Positions 8,982 to 17,260 of a stretch of DNA of 26,889 nucleotides are shown here, piece after piece. The stretch's first letter is position 1. Each line of letters opens with the position of its first letter. The translations under genes were made by a program, and so were the position numbers. Source of the DNA: CAZBPZ01 sp964493955. Lineage in GTDB: Bacteria; Chloroflexota; Dehalococcoidia; Dehalococcoidales; Fen-1064. The notes beneath the pieces were generated by a model. That model did not search any database, was not told where the DNA came from, and saw only the letters and a program-made list of their open reading frames with translations. The stretch covers positions 1 to 26,889 of the forward strand of contig CAZBPZ010000015.1 of NCBI GenBank assembly GCA_964493955.1, written 5' to 3'.

Positions 8982-9005
8982 GCCGTCACCTTTCCCGGGC
9001 CGGTA

Positions 9006-9761
9006 CTACCGCCCCCGGCCGGCGTCGAGGCGCTCCAGCAGGGCCAGCAGCGCCTGCCGCCCGTCACCGATGAACGGCTGCCCGTGCCCGGTGACGAGCG
9101 TGTCGAAACCAAGCCCGGCCATGCGCCTGATAGACTCAGCCGCCGCCGCCAGGTCGGTGCTGACCATCCTGGCCGGGGGGCGCAGCATCTGGCGCCGCTT
9201 CTGCACGGCATCACCCACAATCAGCAGGCGGTGCCGGGCCGAGAAAAGGCTGATGCTGTCCGGCGTGTGGCCGGGGGTGGGCACCACCTCCAGGCCACCG
9301 AGGACCGGCAGCACCTCGCCCCCCTCCAGCACGATGTCAACATCGTCTGCCGACAGAATGAAACGGCGCCGCACCGGGCTCATAAAGCGGGCGCGCAGCA
9401 ACCGCCGCATCCCCTCGGGGTAGGCCGGCTCGCGCCCGGGGCCGGCCAGCCCCGCCCGGTGGGCCGCCACCCTGAACGAGGCCAGCTCCCGCAGCTCGGG
9501 CAGGGCACCAACGTGGTCAAAGTGGTTATGGGTGATGACCACCGTCTTTAGCTCGGAGATTGACCGGCCTAGCCTCTCAACCAGCTCAACAATCCGGGGC
9601 GAGCTGCCGGGAAAGCCGGTGTCCACCAGCGTCAGTGCCTCTTCCGCAATGAGGACGACGTTGGTTGCCCGCAACGTCAGGACATGGATACCGGGGCCGA
9701 CTTCCGTGCTCAACAGCGGGCGCCCGAACAGACTGAGTACATTCCAGATAAACCCTAACAC
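9006..9761 (-). CDS. Metallo-beta-lactamase fold hydrolase
   Basis: This 251-residue protein has the MBL signature THNHFDHVG (residues 77-85, the HxHxDH zinc motif), followed by VPTPGHTPDSIS, LLIVGDAV and TLVTGHGQPF, which supply the remaining metal ligands. The first 15 residues are hydrophobic (FIWNVLSLFG) and may be a short amphipathic or membrane-associated segment. The start is GTG, 2 bp after purB. The superfamily includes glyoxalase II, RNases and quorum-quenching lactonases; nothing here narrows the substrate. Placement in a purine/CoA/rRNA-methylation operon is not informative about it. Confidence 0.85.
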   Translation of the reverse strand: MLGFIWNVLSLFGRPLLSTEVGPGIHVLTLRATNVVLIAEEALTLVDTGFPGSSPRIVELVERLGRSISELKTVVITHNHFDHVGALPELRELASFRVAAHRAGLAGPGREPAYPEGMRRLLRARFMSPVRRRFILSADDVDIVLEGGEVLPVLGGLEVVPTPGHTPDSISLFSARHRLLIVGDAVQKRRQMLRPPARMVSTDLAAAAESIRRMAGLGFDTLVTGHGQPFIGDGRQALLALLERLDAGRGR

Positions 9762-9763
9762 GG

Positions 9764-11119
9764 CTAGACGCTGCGCGGTGCCAGGTCGAGTGGTCCGGAG
9801 CGGCCGACCTCCTCACGCCACTGCGCCTCGGTCAGGCCCAGCCGCTGGAATATATCATCGACATAGCGCAGGTAATAGCGGTGGTCAAACAGCCCCTCCA
9901 GCTCCTGCGGCCCGATGACGGCCGTTACCCCGGGGTCGTTCTTGAGGTGGGTCAGGAAACGGCCCCGCCCCTTCCAGGTCTTCATGGCGTTGCGCTGCAC
10001 CAGCTCGTAGGCCTGCTGGCGGGACAGGCCCTTATCAACCAGCGCCAGCAGGACACGCTGCGAGTAAAGCAGCCCCCGGGTGATGTCCATGTTCTTCATC
10101 ATCCGCCGCGGGTAGACCAGCAACCCCCGGACAACCTGCGTGAAGAGGGCAAGTATGTAGTCAACGACCAGACACGCGTCCGGCAGGATAATCCGCTCGG
10201 TGGAGGAATGGCTGATATCACGCTCGTGCCAGAGGGCAATGTTCTCCATGGCGGTAACGGCATAGCCCCGCACCAGCCGGGCCAGGCCACAAACCCGCTC
10301 GCAGAGCTCCGGGTTACGCTTGTGTGGCATCGCCGAAGAGCCGGTCTGACCGGCGCTGAACGGTTCCTCCACCTCCCTCACCTCGGTGCGCTGCAGCGCC
10401 CGTATCTCGGTGGCGAACTTCTCCAGCGAGGCCGCCAGGATGGCCAGCGTCGCCAGGTAGTGGGCATGGCGGTCACGCTGCAGTACCTGGTTGGACACCG
10501 GTGCCGGCTTGAGCCCGAGCCGGGCACAGGCCTTCTCCTCCAGCTCCGGCGAGAGGGTGGCATAGGTGCCGACCGCCCCGGAAAGCTTGCCCACGGCAAT
10601 CTCCTGCCAGGCCGCCTGAAAGCGGCGGCGGTTGCGGCCCATCTCCTCCACCCAGAGCGCCAGCTTCAGCCCGAAGGACATCGGCTCGGCATGGACACCG
10701 TGGGTGCGGCCGGCTATCGGTGTGTACTTGTAGCGGATGGCCTTCTCCGCCAGCGCCGCGATGAGCTCTTTGATGTCCTCGTCGATGATGCGCGAGGCCT
10801 CCACCAGCTGCAGGCTGAGGGCGGTATCGATGACATCCGAGGAAGTAAGCCCGAGATGAATGAAACGGGACTCAGGCCCAAGCGTCTCGCTGATAGCCCC
10901 GAGGAAAGCCGTCACGTCGTGATGGGTCTGCCTGAGGATTTCGTTCATCCGCGGGATATCAACCCGCGCCATCTTTATCTTGGGGATAGCCTGCCGCGGG
11001 ATGACACCCAGCTCCGCCCAGGCTTCGCAGGCGGCTATCTCCACCTCCAGCCACCGCTCGAACTTGTTCTCGTCCGACCACACTTTTTTCATGGCCGGGC
11101 GCGAGTAGCGCTCTATCAT
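9764..11119 (-). CDS. purB: Adenylosuccinate lyase
   Basis: A 451-residue fumarase/aspartase superfamily enzyme that splits SAICAR to AICAR, and adenylosuccinate to AMP, releasing fumarate. Markers are TxHxxxAEPMSFG (RTHGVHAEPMSFG), the TSSDVIDTALSLQ region, and the superfamily signature GSSAMPHKRNPELCE. Its length and C-terminus (YLRYVDDIFQRLGL) are ordinary for the bacterial type near 430-450 residues. The ATG overlaps the purE stop as ATGA (11116-11119). It is part of the purD-purE-purB order. Confidence 0.96.
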   Translation of the reverse strand: MIERYSRPAMKKVWSDENKFERWLEVEIAACEAWAELGVIPRQAIPKIKMARVDIPRMNEILRQTHHDVTAFLGAISETLGPESRFIHLGLTSSDVIDTALSLQLVEASRIIDEDIKELIAALAEKAIRYKYTPIAGRTHGVHAEPMSFGLKLALWVEEMGRNRRRFQAAWQEIAVGKLSGAVGTYATLSPELEEKACARLGLKPAPVSNQVLQRDRHAHYLATLAILAASLEKFATEIRALQRTEVREVEEPFSAGQTGSSAMPHKRNPELCERVCGLARLVRGYAVTAMENIALWHERDISHSSTERIILPDACLVVDYILALFTQVVRGLLVYPRRMMKNMDITRGLLYSQRVLLALVDKGLSRQQAYELVQRNAMKTWKGRGRFLTHLKNDPGVTAVIGPQELEGLFDHRYYLRYVDDIFQRLGLTEAQWREEVGRSGPLDLAPRSV

Positions 11120-11583
11120 CTACCCTCCCGGAGCGACCGGCGGTAGGCCTCGTAGGCCTGCCGGATATCTTCGTGCTTCAGCCCCAGAATCTGCGCCGCC
11201 AGGTAAGCGGCGTTCCTGGCACCGGCGCTACCGATGGCAACGCAGGCCACCGGCACCCCGGCCGGCATCTGCACGATGGAGTAAAGGGCATCCACCCCGT
11301 TGAGTTCGCCGCCAGCCATCGGCACGCCGATGACCGGCAGGGTGGTCCAGCTGGCCATCACGCCGGGCAGGTGGGCCGCCCGCCCCGCCGCTGCAATAAT
11401 CACCTCGAGGCCCCGCTCCCGCGCCGCCAGCCCGTACTCCCGCGCCTTCTCCGGGGTACGGTGGGCAGAAATCACCGAGACCTCGTACTCGATGCCGAGC
11501 TCCCTCAGGGCCGCCATGGCCGGTTGCATTGCCTCACCGTCTGACCTGGAACCCATCACAATCCCGACGAGCGGCATGGTCAT
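11116..11583 (-). CDS. purE: N5-carboxyaminoimidazole ribonucleotide mutase
   Basis: This 155-residue protein converts N5-CAIR to CAIR in purine synthesis. GIVMGSRSD at the N-terminus and VISAHRTPEKA carry the conserved Ser/His active-site residues, followed by IIAAAGRAAHLPGVMAS and VIGVPM. The sequence looks like the class I mutase rather than the CO2-using class II enzyme. Class I normally needs PurK, which is not in this window. It overlaps purD and purB by 4 bp each, so the three should be made together. Confidence 0.95.
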   Translation of the reverse strand: MTMPLVGIVMGSRSDGEAMQPAMAALRELGIEYEVSVISAHRTPEKAREYGLAARERGLEVIIAAAGRAAHLPGVMASWTTLPVIGVPMAGGELNGVDALYSIVQMPAGVPVACVAIGSAGARNAAYLAAQILGLKHEDIRQAYEAYRRSLREGR

Positions 11584-12842
11584 GCCTCCAGTAACGCAAT
11601 ATCCTTACGGTAGTAGCACCCCTCAAACTGTACCCGGCCCACGCTGGCATACACCTTCCGGCGGGCCTCCGCCAGTGTAGCGCCGGTGGCCACCACCGCC
11701 AGCACGCGCCCGCCGCTGGTAACCACCCGGCCGGCCTCGTCCAACCGGGTGCCAGCCTGGAACACCAGCACCCCGTCATCAAGGCTGTCCAGCCCGGACA
11801 CAGGATACCCCGTCTGGTAGCTGCCGGGGTAGCCGCGTGATGCCACCACCACCGCCACGCAGGCCTCGGGGCACATCTTCACCCTCAGGCGCTCCAGCCC
11901 GCCCTCCAGCACCGCCTCGATTATCTCCACCAGGTCAGTCTCCAGCCGCGGCAATAACACCTGTGTCTCCGGGTCTCCCAGGCGGGCATTGAACTCTATC
12001 ACTCTCGGGCCCGTGGCGGTGAGCATGAGGCCGCCGTAGAGGACACCGCGGTAGGGCCTGCCCTCGGCCGCCAGTGCCCGCACCGCTGGTTCCATGATGG
12101 TGCGGAAAATCTGCTCCTTCAGGGCGTCACTCAGGAAGGGCGGCGGGCTGTAGCTGCCCATGCCGCCGGTGTTGGGGCCACAGTCACCATCGTAGATGCG
12201 CTTGTAGTCACAGGCAAACCCCAGCGGGACAACGCTCCGGCCGTCAGTGAAAACGAAGCAGCTCACCTCGCGCCCTGTCAGGCACTCCTCGATGACGACC
12301 TTTCGGCCAGCCTCGCCCAGGTTACCCGCCTCCATCAGCCCCGATACCGCCTCAAGGGCCTGCTCGACCGATTCGGCCACGGTCACGCCCTTGCCAGCCG
12401 CCAGGCCATCAGCCTTGACCACGATGGGCGGCGCCTGCTGCCGGGCGTACTCCCTGGCCTCGGCCGGGTCGGAGAAGGTGACGCCGCGGGCACAGGGAAT
12501 GCCGTACCTCTGCATCAGCTCCTTGGCAAAGGCCTTGCTGGACTCTATCTCGGCCGCCCGCCGGGTGGGCCCGAAGATAGGTATGCCCAGCTCCTGGAAA
12601 CGGTCAACTATCCCGGCCGCCAGGGGGGCCTCCGGGCCAACCACCACCAGGTCTATCCCGTGCTCGCGAACGGCGCCGGCCAGCCCGTCAACGTCAGTGT
12701 CACGAAGAGGTAGGTTGCAGGCAACGGCGGCGGTGCCGGCGTTGCCCGGCGCGGCATAGACCTGCGAAACGCGGGGGCTCCGGGCCAGCTTCCAGACGAG
12801 GGCATGCTCACGCCCGCCCCCACCAACGACCAGTATCTTCAA
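11580..12842 (-). CDS. purD: Phosphoribosylamine-glycine ligase
   Basis: A 420-residue ATP-grasp enzyme joining phosphoribosylamine and glycine to give GAR. KILVVGGGGREHALVWKLA is the N-terminal fold; the ATP-grasp part carries IVVKADGLAAGKGV, PNTGGMGSYSPPP and VIEFNARLGDPETQ. The start is TTG at 12842, since an in-frame stop lies only a few codons upstream and the conserved N-terminus begins immediately. It is the first gene of a seven-gene minus-strand run, with a plausible promoter about 57 bp upstream. Confidence 0.96.
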   Translation of the reverse strand: MKILVVGGGGREHALVWKLARSPRVSQVYAAPGNAGTAAVACNLPLRDTDVDGLAGAVREHGIDLVVVGPEAPLAAGIVDRFQELGIPIFGPTRRAAEIESSKAFAKELMQRYGIPCARGVTFSDPAEAREYARQQAPPIVVKADGLAAGKGVTVAESVEQALEAVSGLMEAGNLGEAGRKVVIEECLTGREVSCFVFTDGRSVVPLGFACDYKRIYDGDCGPNTGGMGSYSPPPFLSDALKEQIFRTIMEPAVRALAAEGRPYRGVLYGGLMLTATGPRVIEFNARLGDPETQVLLPRLETDLVEIIEAVLEGGLERLRVKMCPEACVAVVVASRGYPGSYQTGYPVSGLDSLDDGVLVFQAGTRLDEAGRVVTSGGRVLAVVATGATLAEARRKVYASVGRVQFEGCYYRKDIALLEA

Positions 12843-12898
12843 GTCCTGTTACCCACACCGGCCAGACTGCGCACTGAGGTCACGCAGAGCTACCCAAC

Positions 12899-12927
12899 AG
12901 TATAGTACATTACCGCCGGGCAGTCAC
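12899..12927 (-). promoter_or_regulatory. Probable purD operon promoter
   Basis: On the minus strand: -35 GTGACT (12922-12927), a 17-bp spacer and -10 TATACT (12899-12904). The -10 is 5 of 6 to consensus and the -35 is 4 of 6. It would start transcription near 12892, about 50 bases before purD. No purine-riboswitch-like structure was recognised in the short leader. Confidence 0.5.
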
Positions 12928-12969
12928 CTAGAGTCAAGAAGGACTGTACCGGTCCGCCAACGAACCGGT

Positions 12970-13818
12970 TCACCCCGGGTCAAACCCCACGTACTCAACC
13001 CCCTCAAAGTCGGCAAACCTCCTGGCCATCACCCGCAGGGCCTCCGGGTTGTTGTCCACCAGAACAAAGCACCGGCGCCAGCGGTACGCCGCCTCGCCGG
13101 TGGTGCCGCTGCCGGCAAAGAAGTCGAGTACCGTATCTCCCTCGTTGGAGGACGCCCGGACTATCCGTTCCAGGAGGGCCAGCGGTTTCTGCGTCGGGTA
13201 GCCCGTCCTCTCGGCCGAGTTCGTGCCGACGATTGAGTGCCACCAGGTATCGGTGGGCAACTTGCCGCGGGCCGCCTTCTCCCGGCCCACCAGGCCCGGC
13301 GCCATGTACGGAATGCGGCCAATGTCATGTGTGTTGAAGATGTAACTGGCCGGGTCCTTTACATACACCAGTATGTTGTCATGCTTGGGGGGCCACCTCC
13401 GCCGGGGCCGCCCGCCGAAATCGTACGCCCAGATAATTTCATTAAGGAAACAGCGCCGCCCGAAAATACCGTCCAGGAGCACCTTGCAGTAGTGCACCTC
13501 GCGGTAGTCAACGTGGAAGTACATCGTCCCGTTCGGGGCCAGCACGCGGTACGCCTCGCGGAGCCTCGGCTCCAGGAACGCCAGGTAGTCATCGAACAGG
13601 TCACCGAAGGAGGCACTACCGACCACCTCCGTCCGGTACCTCCGGCCCTGGAAGCCGACACGGTCGCCGGCCTCCGACCGCACCGTCCTGATACGCGTTC
13701 GGGCCTGCACCTTGCCGGTATTGAAGGGAGGGTCAACGTATATGAGGGTAACGCTGCCATCCGGCAATGTCGGCAGCACCTGCAGGTTGTCAGCCAGGTA
13801 CACCCGGCCCCGTGTCAT
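12970..13818 (-). CDS. Orphan site-specific DNA methyltransferase (beta-class, probably adenine-N6)
   Basis: A 282-residue methyltransferase with catalytic motif IV DPPF at residues 29-32, ahead of the SAM-binding FAGSGTT at 234-240, which is the permuted beta-class order. Other class-typical segments are YLAFLEPRLREAYRVL, GTMYFHVDYREVHYCK, NEIIWAYDFGG and TQKPLALLERIVRAS. DPPF or DPPY in this position usually means adenine-N6, while N4-cytosine enzymes usually have SPP; this is inference. ATG 13818 has GGGG 5 bp upstream. The upstream GTG at 13866 would overlap guaA. No restriction endonuclease gene lies beside it, so it appears solitary. Confidence 0.88.
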   Translation of the reverse strand: MTRGRVYLADNLQVLPTLPDGSVTLIYVDPPFNTGKVQARTRIRTVRSEAGDRVGFQGRRYRTEVVGSASFGDLFDDYLAFLEPRLREAYRVLAPNGTMYFHVDYREVHYCKVLLDGIFGRRCFLNEIIWAYDFGGRPRRRWPPKHDNILVYVKDPASYIFNTHDIGRIPYMAPGLVGREKAARGKLPTDTWWHSIVGTNSAERTGYPTQKPLALLERIVRASSNEGDTVLDFFAGSGTTGEAAYRWRRCFVLVDNNPEALRVMARRFADFEGVEYVGFDPG

Positions 13819-13856
13819 GTCTTCCCCGCACCGGTAAGCCCGCTCAGCGCCCGGCC

Positions 13857-15542
13857 CTACTCCCACTCGATGGTAGAAGGGGGCTTGGAGGTGATGTCAT
13901 AGACAACCCGGTTGACCTCCGGCACCTCGTTGACGATGCGGTTTGAGATGCGGGCCAGCACCTCGTAGGGCAGCCGCGCCCAGTCGGCCGTCATGGCATC
14001 TTCACTCGTGACCGCGCGGATGCCCACCAGGTAGCCGTAGGTACGGTGGTCGCCCATTACCCCCACCGAGCGCACGTCCGTCAGCACGGCGAAGGACTGC
14101 CAGAGCTGGCGGTAGAGCCTGGCCTTCTTTATCTCGTTCATCACGATGAAGTCACACGAGCGCAGTATCTCCAGCTTCTCGCGCGTGACCTCGCCGATGA
14201 TGCGGATGGCCAGGCCGGGGCCGGGGAAAGGCTGGCGCCAGACCATCTCCTCGGGCAGGCCCAGCTCCAGCCCGAGCTGGCGGACCTCGTCCTTGAACAG
14301 GTAGCGCAGCGGCTCGATGAGCTTGAGCACCATCCGCTCCGGCAGCCCGCCCACGTTGTGGTGTGTCTTTATCTTGGCAGAAGCCGTGTTACCGCTGAGG
14401 GCGCTCTCGATGACGTCGGGATAGAGGGTCCCCTGGGCCAGGAAGTCCACCCTGCCCAGCTTCTTGGCCTCTTCTTCAAAGACGGCAATGAACTCCTGGC
14501 CGATGTTGATACGCTTCTGCTCCGGGTCGGTCACGCCTTCCAGCCGCTTCAGGAAGCGGTCGGTGGCGTCCACGTAAATGATGCGCATCCCCAGGTTAAG
14601 GCGGAAGACATTGAAGGTACGCTCCACTTCCTCGCGGCGCAGCAGGCCGTTGTTGACGTAGATACAGGTAAGCTGGTCACCGACGGCCCGGTGTATCAAA
14701 GAGGCCACTACCGCCGAGTCCACCCCGCCGGAAAGGGCGCTGATAACCTTGCCATCACCCACCTGCTGCCGGATACGCTGCACGCTCTCGGTGATGAAGT
14801 TACCCATCGTCCAGTTGCCCCGGCAACCGCAGACGCGGTAGGCGAAGTTCTTCAGGATTCGTTTGCCCTCCGGGGTGTGGACAACCTCGGGGTGGAACTG
14901 CAGGCCGAAGATGCCCCGGTCATTGCCCATGACAGCCACCGGCGAGTTCTCCGTGTAGGCCAGGGCGCGGAAACCGGGAGGCATTATCTCGATGCGGTCA
15001 GCGTGGCTCATCCACACCTGGGTGGGAGCCTGAATACCGGCAAAAAGGGGCGAGTCCGGGTCGCTGAAGTGAAGGAAGGCCTGGCCGTACTCACGCTTCG
15101 TCCCCGGCATCACCTGGCCACCCAGCTGCCGGGCCAGTACCTGCATCCCGTAGCAGATGCCGAGCACGGGCAGACCACTCTCGTAAATGTAGGCCGGGGC
15201 AAGCGGTGCTCCCTCGTCGTAAACGCTGGCAGGCCCGCCGGAGAGGATGAAACCCCTGGGCTTGAGGTGGGCTATCTTCTCCCAGGGGGTGTCATGGCTC
15301 ACCAGCTCGCAATAGACCTGGCACTCGCGGATACGGCGCGCAATCAGCAGGCTGTACTGCGAGCCGAAGTCCACCACCACGATGGTCTCACGCTCCCCTG
15401 GCGGCGTCTCCGGGACCGGGGCCGGCTGCTCGGCCGCCAGGCCCTTGGCAATTTCCAGGTACGTGGAGACCTCAATATCACCCGTGGTAGCAATGCGCCG
15501 GTTAGCTCCGGCCGGGGGCCTCTTCCCTTTATCCCTGGGCAT
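13857..15542 (-). CDS. guaA: GMP synthase (glutamine-hydrolysing)
   Basis: Converts XMP to GMP using glutamine and ATP. The glutamine amidotransferase domain begins near residue 53 (TIVVVDFGSQYSLLIARRIRE), with nucleophile Cys in GICYGMQVLA and His/Glu in LQFHPEVVHTPEG. The ATP-pyrophosphatase P-loop is SALSGGVDSAVVAS, and the dimerisation domain ends with KPPSTIEWE. ATG 15542 gives 561 residues, about 45 more than usual; the extra N-terminal part (basic, then AAEQPAPVPETPPGE) looks like a flexible tail. A likely promoter 20-47 bp upstream fits this start. The open frame runs further to 16067, but that part overlaps the divergent gene and is spurious. Confidence 0.93.
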   Translation of the reverse strand: MPRDKGKRPPAGANRRIATTGDIEVSTYLEIAKGLAAEQPAPVPETPPGERETIVVVDFGSQYSLLIARRIRECQVYCELVSHDTPWEKIAHLKPRGFILSGGPASVYDEGAPLAPAYIYESGLPVLGICYGMQVLARQLGGQVMPGTKREYGQAFLHFSDPDSPLFAGIQAPTQVWMSHADRIEIMPPGFRALAYTENSPVAVMGNDRGIFGLQFHPEVVHTPEGKRILKNFAYRVCGCRGNWTMGNFITESVQRIRQQVGDGKVISALSGGVDSAVVASLIHRAVGDQLTCIYVNNGLLRREEVERTFNVFRLNLGMRIIYVDATDRFLKRLEGVTDPEQKRINIGQEFIAVFEEEAKKLGRVDFLAQGTLYPDVIESALSGNTASAKIKTHHNVGGLPERMVLKLIEPLRYLFKDEVRQLGLELGLPEEMVWRQPFPGPGLAIRIIGEVTREKLEILRSCDFIVMNEIKKARLYRQLWQSFAVLTDVRSVGVMGDHRTYGYLVGIRAVTSEDAMTADWARLPYEVLARISNRIVNEVPEVNRVVYDITSKPPSTIEWE

Positions 15543-15560
15543 ACCTCTTACCTTACACCC

Positions 15561-15589
15561 AGCGTAGCATTGCCACGGCAGAGCGTCAA
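15561..15589 (-). promoter_or_regulatory. Possible guaA promoter
   Basis: Minus strand: -35 TTGACG (15584-15589), 17-bp spacer, -10 TACGCT (15561-15566). The -35 is 5 of 6 to consensus but the -10 is poor. Transcription would begin near 15554, about a dozen bases before the ATG at 15542. Confidence 0.4.
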
Positions 15590-15596
15590 ACTCGTG

Positions 15597-15620
15597 TGCT
15601 ATAATGGTCACCAGTGACCA
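15597..15620 (+). promoter_or_regulatory. Extended -10 promoter with palindromic operator
   Basis: TGC followed by a perfect TATAAT (15600-15605) makes an extended -10 for the gene at 15636; no convincing -35 is present. Overlapping the end of the -10 and the expected start site is the inverted repeat TGGTCAC-CA-GTGACCA (15605-15620), two perfect 7-bp arms. A dimeric repressor bound there would block initiation. One arm motif, GGTGACC, recurs at 15635-15641 across the start codon. Confidence 0.6.
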
Positions 15621-15635
15621 CCGGGAGGCAGGCAG

Positions 15636-17132
15636 GTGACCATGCGAGGCCGCTCTATCCGGCTGGCAGCCGCTCTCATCACCATATCGCTGGTGCTGGG
15701 CACCATGCTGCTGCCACGCCCGGTGCGGGCCGCCGAGGGCTACCCCCTGGCGGGAAGCTGGTCGGCGACTGTCTCCGGCAGCGGTTCGTTTAACCTGGTC
15801 ACCGAGGAGGTGACCAGCGGCACGTTTGTCATCCAGGTGCAGGTCAGCGGCGACATCACGGGCAACTTCGAGTACGTTGCCACCTACCAGCCCGCCGCCG
15901 GTGGCTGGGAGGGCACCACGGCGGCGGTAGAGGGCACAATCACCGTCGACGGGGTTGACCACCCGGGTATTGCCTGGCTGAAGGGTGACATCGTCAACCT
16001 GAATTTCACCGGCTGGCCGCCAACCGCCTGGGACGCGGAAGTGTTCTGCCCGTCCGGCGGCACGCACGGCTACACCACTGATGGCTCAGACATAGTGGCC
16101 GACTTCGGCTGGCAGGGTAGCTGCTCCGGCTCGGCTACTACTGACATTGCCAGCCAGACGTGGCAGGCGTCCGGCAGTGGCAGTGGCACCTGGAGCGGGA
16201 CGGCCAACCAGTGCCTGGCCGGAATAACCCGGTTCGTCGGCGCCGGCACGGGTACCGTCACACTGGCTGCCTCTCCGATAGTGGCCAGCCTCAGCTACGA
16301 CATCGCCCAAGAAGGCACCTTCATCCTGGCCCGCTACCAGCAGAACCCGGCCGGTGCTACCACCCGGCCCAGTCTGGACAGGTACATCCAGGTAGATACC
16401 AACCTGGTGAAGTCCGACGTCAACTTTGACCGGGTCGAGCTGCGAATCTACTACCACGAAGATGACCTTGCCAGCCAGAACATCGACGAAGCGTCCCTGG
16501 CAATTTACCGCTGGAGCGGCAGCGAATGGACACGCCTGGCCGAGACCGGGGTGAACACCGGGGAAGACTACGTCTGGGCAAAACTGGTGAGCTTCAGCGT
16601 TTACTCGGTCCAGGGTGAAACCAGTACCACCCCCGCGGCGACTCCCCCCGAGGAACAGCCCGCCCCGGCTCCCGCTGCCGAACAGCCGGCCCCGGCAAGC
16701 TTCTCCGTCTCCAATCTGAGTATTACCCCGGCTAAAATCACCGCCGGGGCACAGGCGTCCGTGCGCTTCACGGTGACCAATACCGGGGGCTCCGACGGCG
16801 AATACACCGCCGCGCTGAAGCTCAACGGGCGCGAGGTTGACCGGCAGACGCTGCACCTGGCTGCCGGGGCAAGCGCCACGGCCGAGTTTGTCCTCTCCGC
16901 CGCAGAGCCCGGCAGCTACGAGGTCAGCATCGGGCAGGCCAGCGGCCAGCTGGAAGTGGTAGCCCCCGAAGCCGGGCCAGAGGTCATTTCTGCCGAGCCA
17001 GCCGGGACCCCCACTGCACCCCCCACCCCCGAGCCGGCCCCGGCTGGAGGCACACCCTGGCCAATCGTGGGAGGGGTAGCCGGGGCAGTGGCCGTGACAG
17101 CCATCGGCCTCTGGCTCTGGCGGCGCCGCTAG
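15636..17132 (+). CDS. Membrane-anchored surface protein with CARDB-like domain
   Basis: A 498-residue exported protein. The signal peptide is residues 1-32 (ending RPVRA). A beta-rich Gly/Ser/Thr region (about 35-325) follows, containing an early repeat-like part (GSWSATVSGSGSFNL, GTFVIQVQVSGDITGNF) and a segment with IYYHEDDLASQNIDEASLAI, reminiscent of PGF-type surface domains. Next are a Pro/Ala-rich linker with EEQPAPAPAAEQPAPA, and a CARDB-like adhesion domain (about 355-445; ISNTGG-type strand seen as FTVTNTGGSDGEYTAAL). After a second Pro-rich spacer comes a C-terminal TM (PIVGGVAGAVAVTAIGLWLW) and RRR. GTG 15636 is chosen because GGAGG lies 7 bp upstream; ATG 15642 is possible. It is probably a cell-surface adhesin or scaffold; its ligand is unknown. 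Confidence 0.75.
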   Translation: MTMRGRSIRLAAALITISLVLGTMLLPRPVRAAEGYPLAGSWSATVSGSGSFNLVTEEVTSGTFVIQVQVSGDITGNFEYVATYQPAAGGWEGTTAAVEGTITVDGVDHPGIAWLKGDIVNLNFTGWPPTAWDAEVFCPSGGTHGYTTDGSDIVADFGWQGSCSGSATTDIASQTWQASGSGSGTWSGTANQCLAGITRFVGAGTGTVTLAASPIVASLSYDIAQEGTFILARYQQNPAGATTRPSLDRYIQVDTNLVKSDVNFDRVELRIYYHEDDLASQNIDEASLAIYRWSGSEWTRLAETGVNTGEDYVWAKLVSFSVYSVQGETSTTPAATPPEEQPAPAPAAEQPAPASFSVSNLSITPAKITAGAQASVRFTVTNTGGSDGEYTAALKLNGREVDRQTLHLAAGASATAEFVLSAAEPGSYEVSIGQASGQLEVVAPEAGPEVISAEPAGTPTAPPTPEPAPAGGTPWPIVGGVAGAVAVTAIGLWLWRRR

Positions 17133-17152
17133 GCAGCCCGCCTTCCAGAGCC
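17113..17152 (+). terminator. Hairpin spanning the stop codon of the surface-protein gene
   Basis: GGCTCTGG (17113-17120) pairs with CCAGAGCC (17145-17152). Beyond a small internal loop, GGCG pairs with CGCC. No T-run follows, so termination would be weak or factor-assisted. It separates this gene from the promoter at 17186. Confidence 0.4.
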
Positions 17153-17185
17153 GCGCATTGCCCCCCGCCTGCCCCGGACAGGGCC

Positions 17186-17228
17186 TTGACAAATACCTCC
17201 GGGCCATTTATTATGAGAACACGTGTTC
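17186..17228 (+). promoter_or_regulatory. Near-consensus promoter with SOS-box-like palindrome
   Basis: TTGACA (17186-17191), exactly 17 bp, then TATTAT (17209-17214): one mismatch from an ideal sigma-70 promoter. Two bases later is GAACACGTGTTC (17217-17228), a perfect palindrome that extends to 14 bp with flanking A and T. It fits the GAAC-N4-GTTC operator bound by LexA/DinR in Bacillus and Mycobacterium. It covers the expected start point near 17221, where a repressor would block initiation. Confidence 0.7.
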
Positions 17229-17260
17229 TAGTACATTTGCTCTAGTCTGGAGGGGAAACG

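Noticed and set aside
12962..12971. GAACCGGTTC palindrome as a second SOS box
   Set aside because: It overlaps the stop codon of the methyltransferase gene and is not placed in any promoter; it is probably chance in GC-rich sequence.
15543..16067. GuaA open frame extending 175 residues upstream of ATG 15542
   Set aside because: It overlaps the divergent, well-supported surface-protein gene and both promoters, and the translation there is not GuaA-like.
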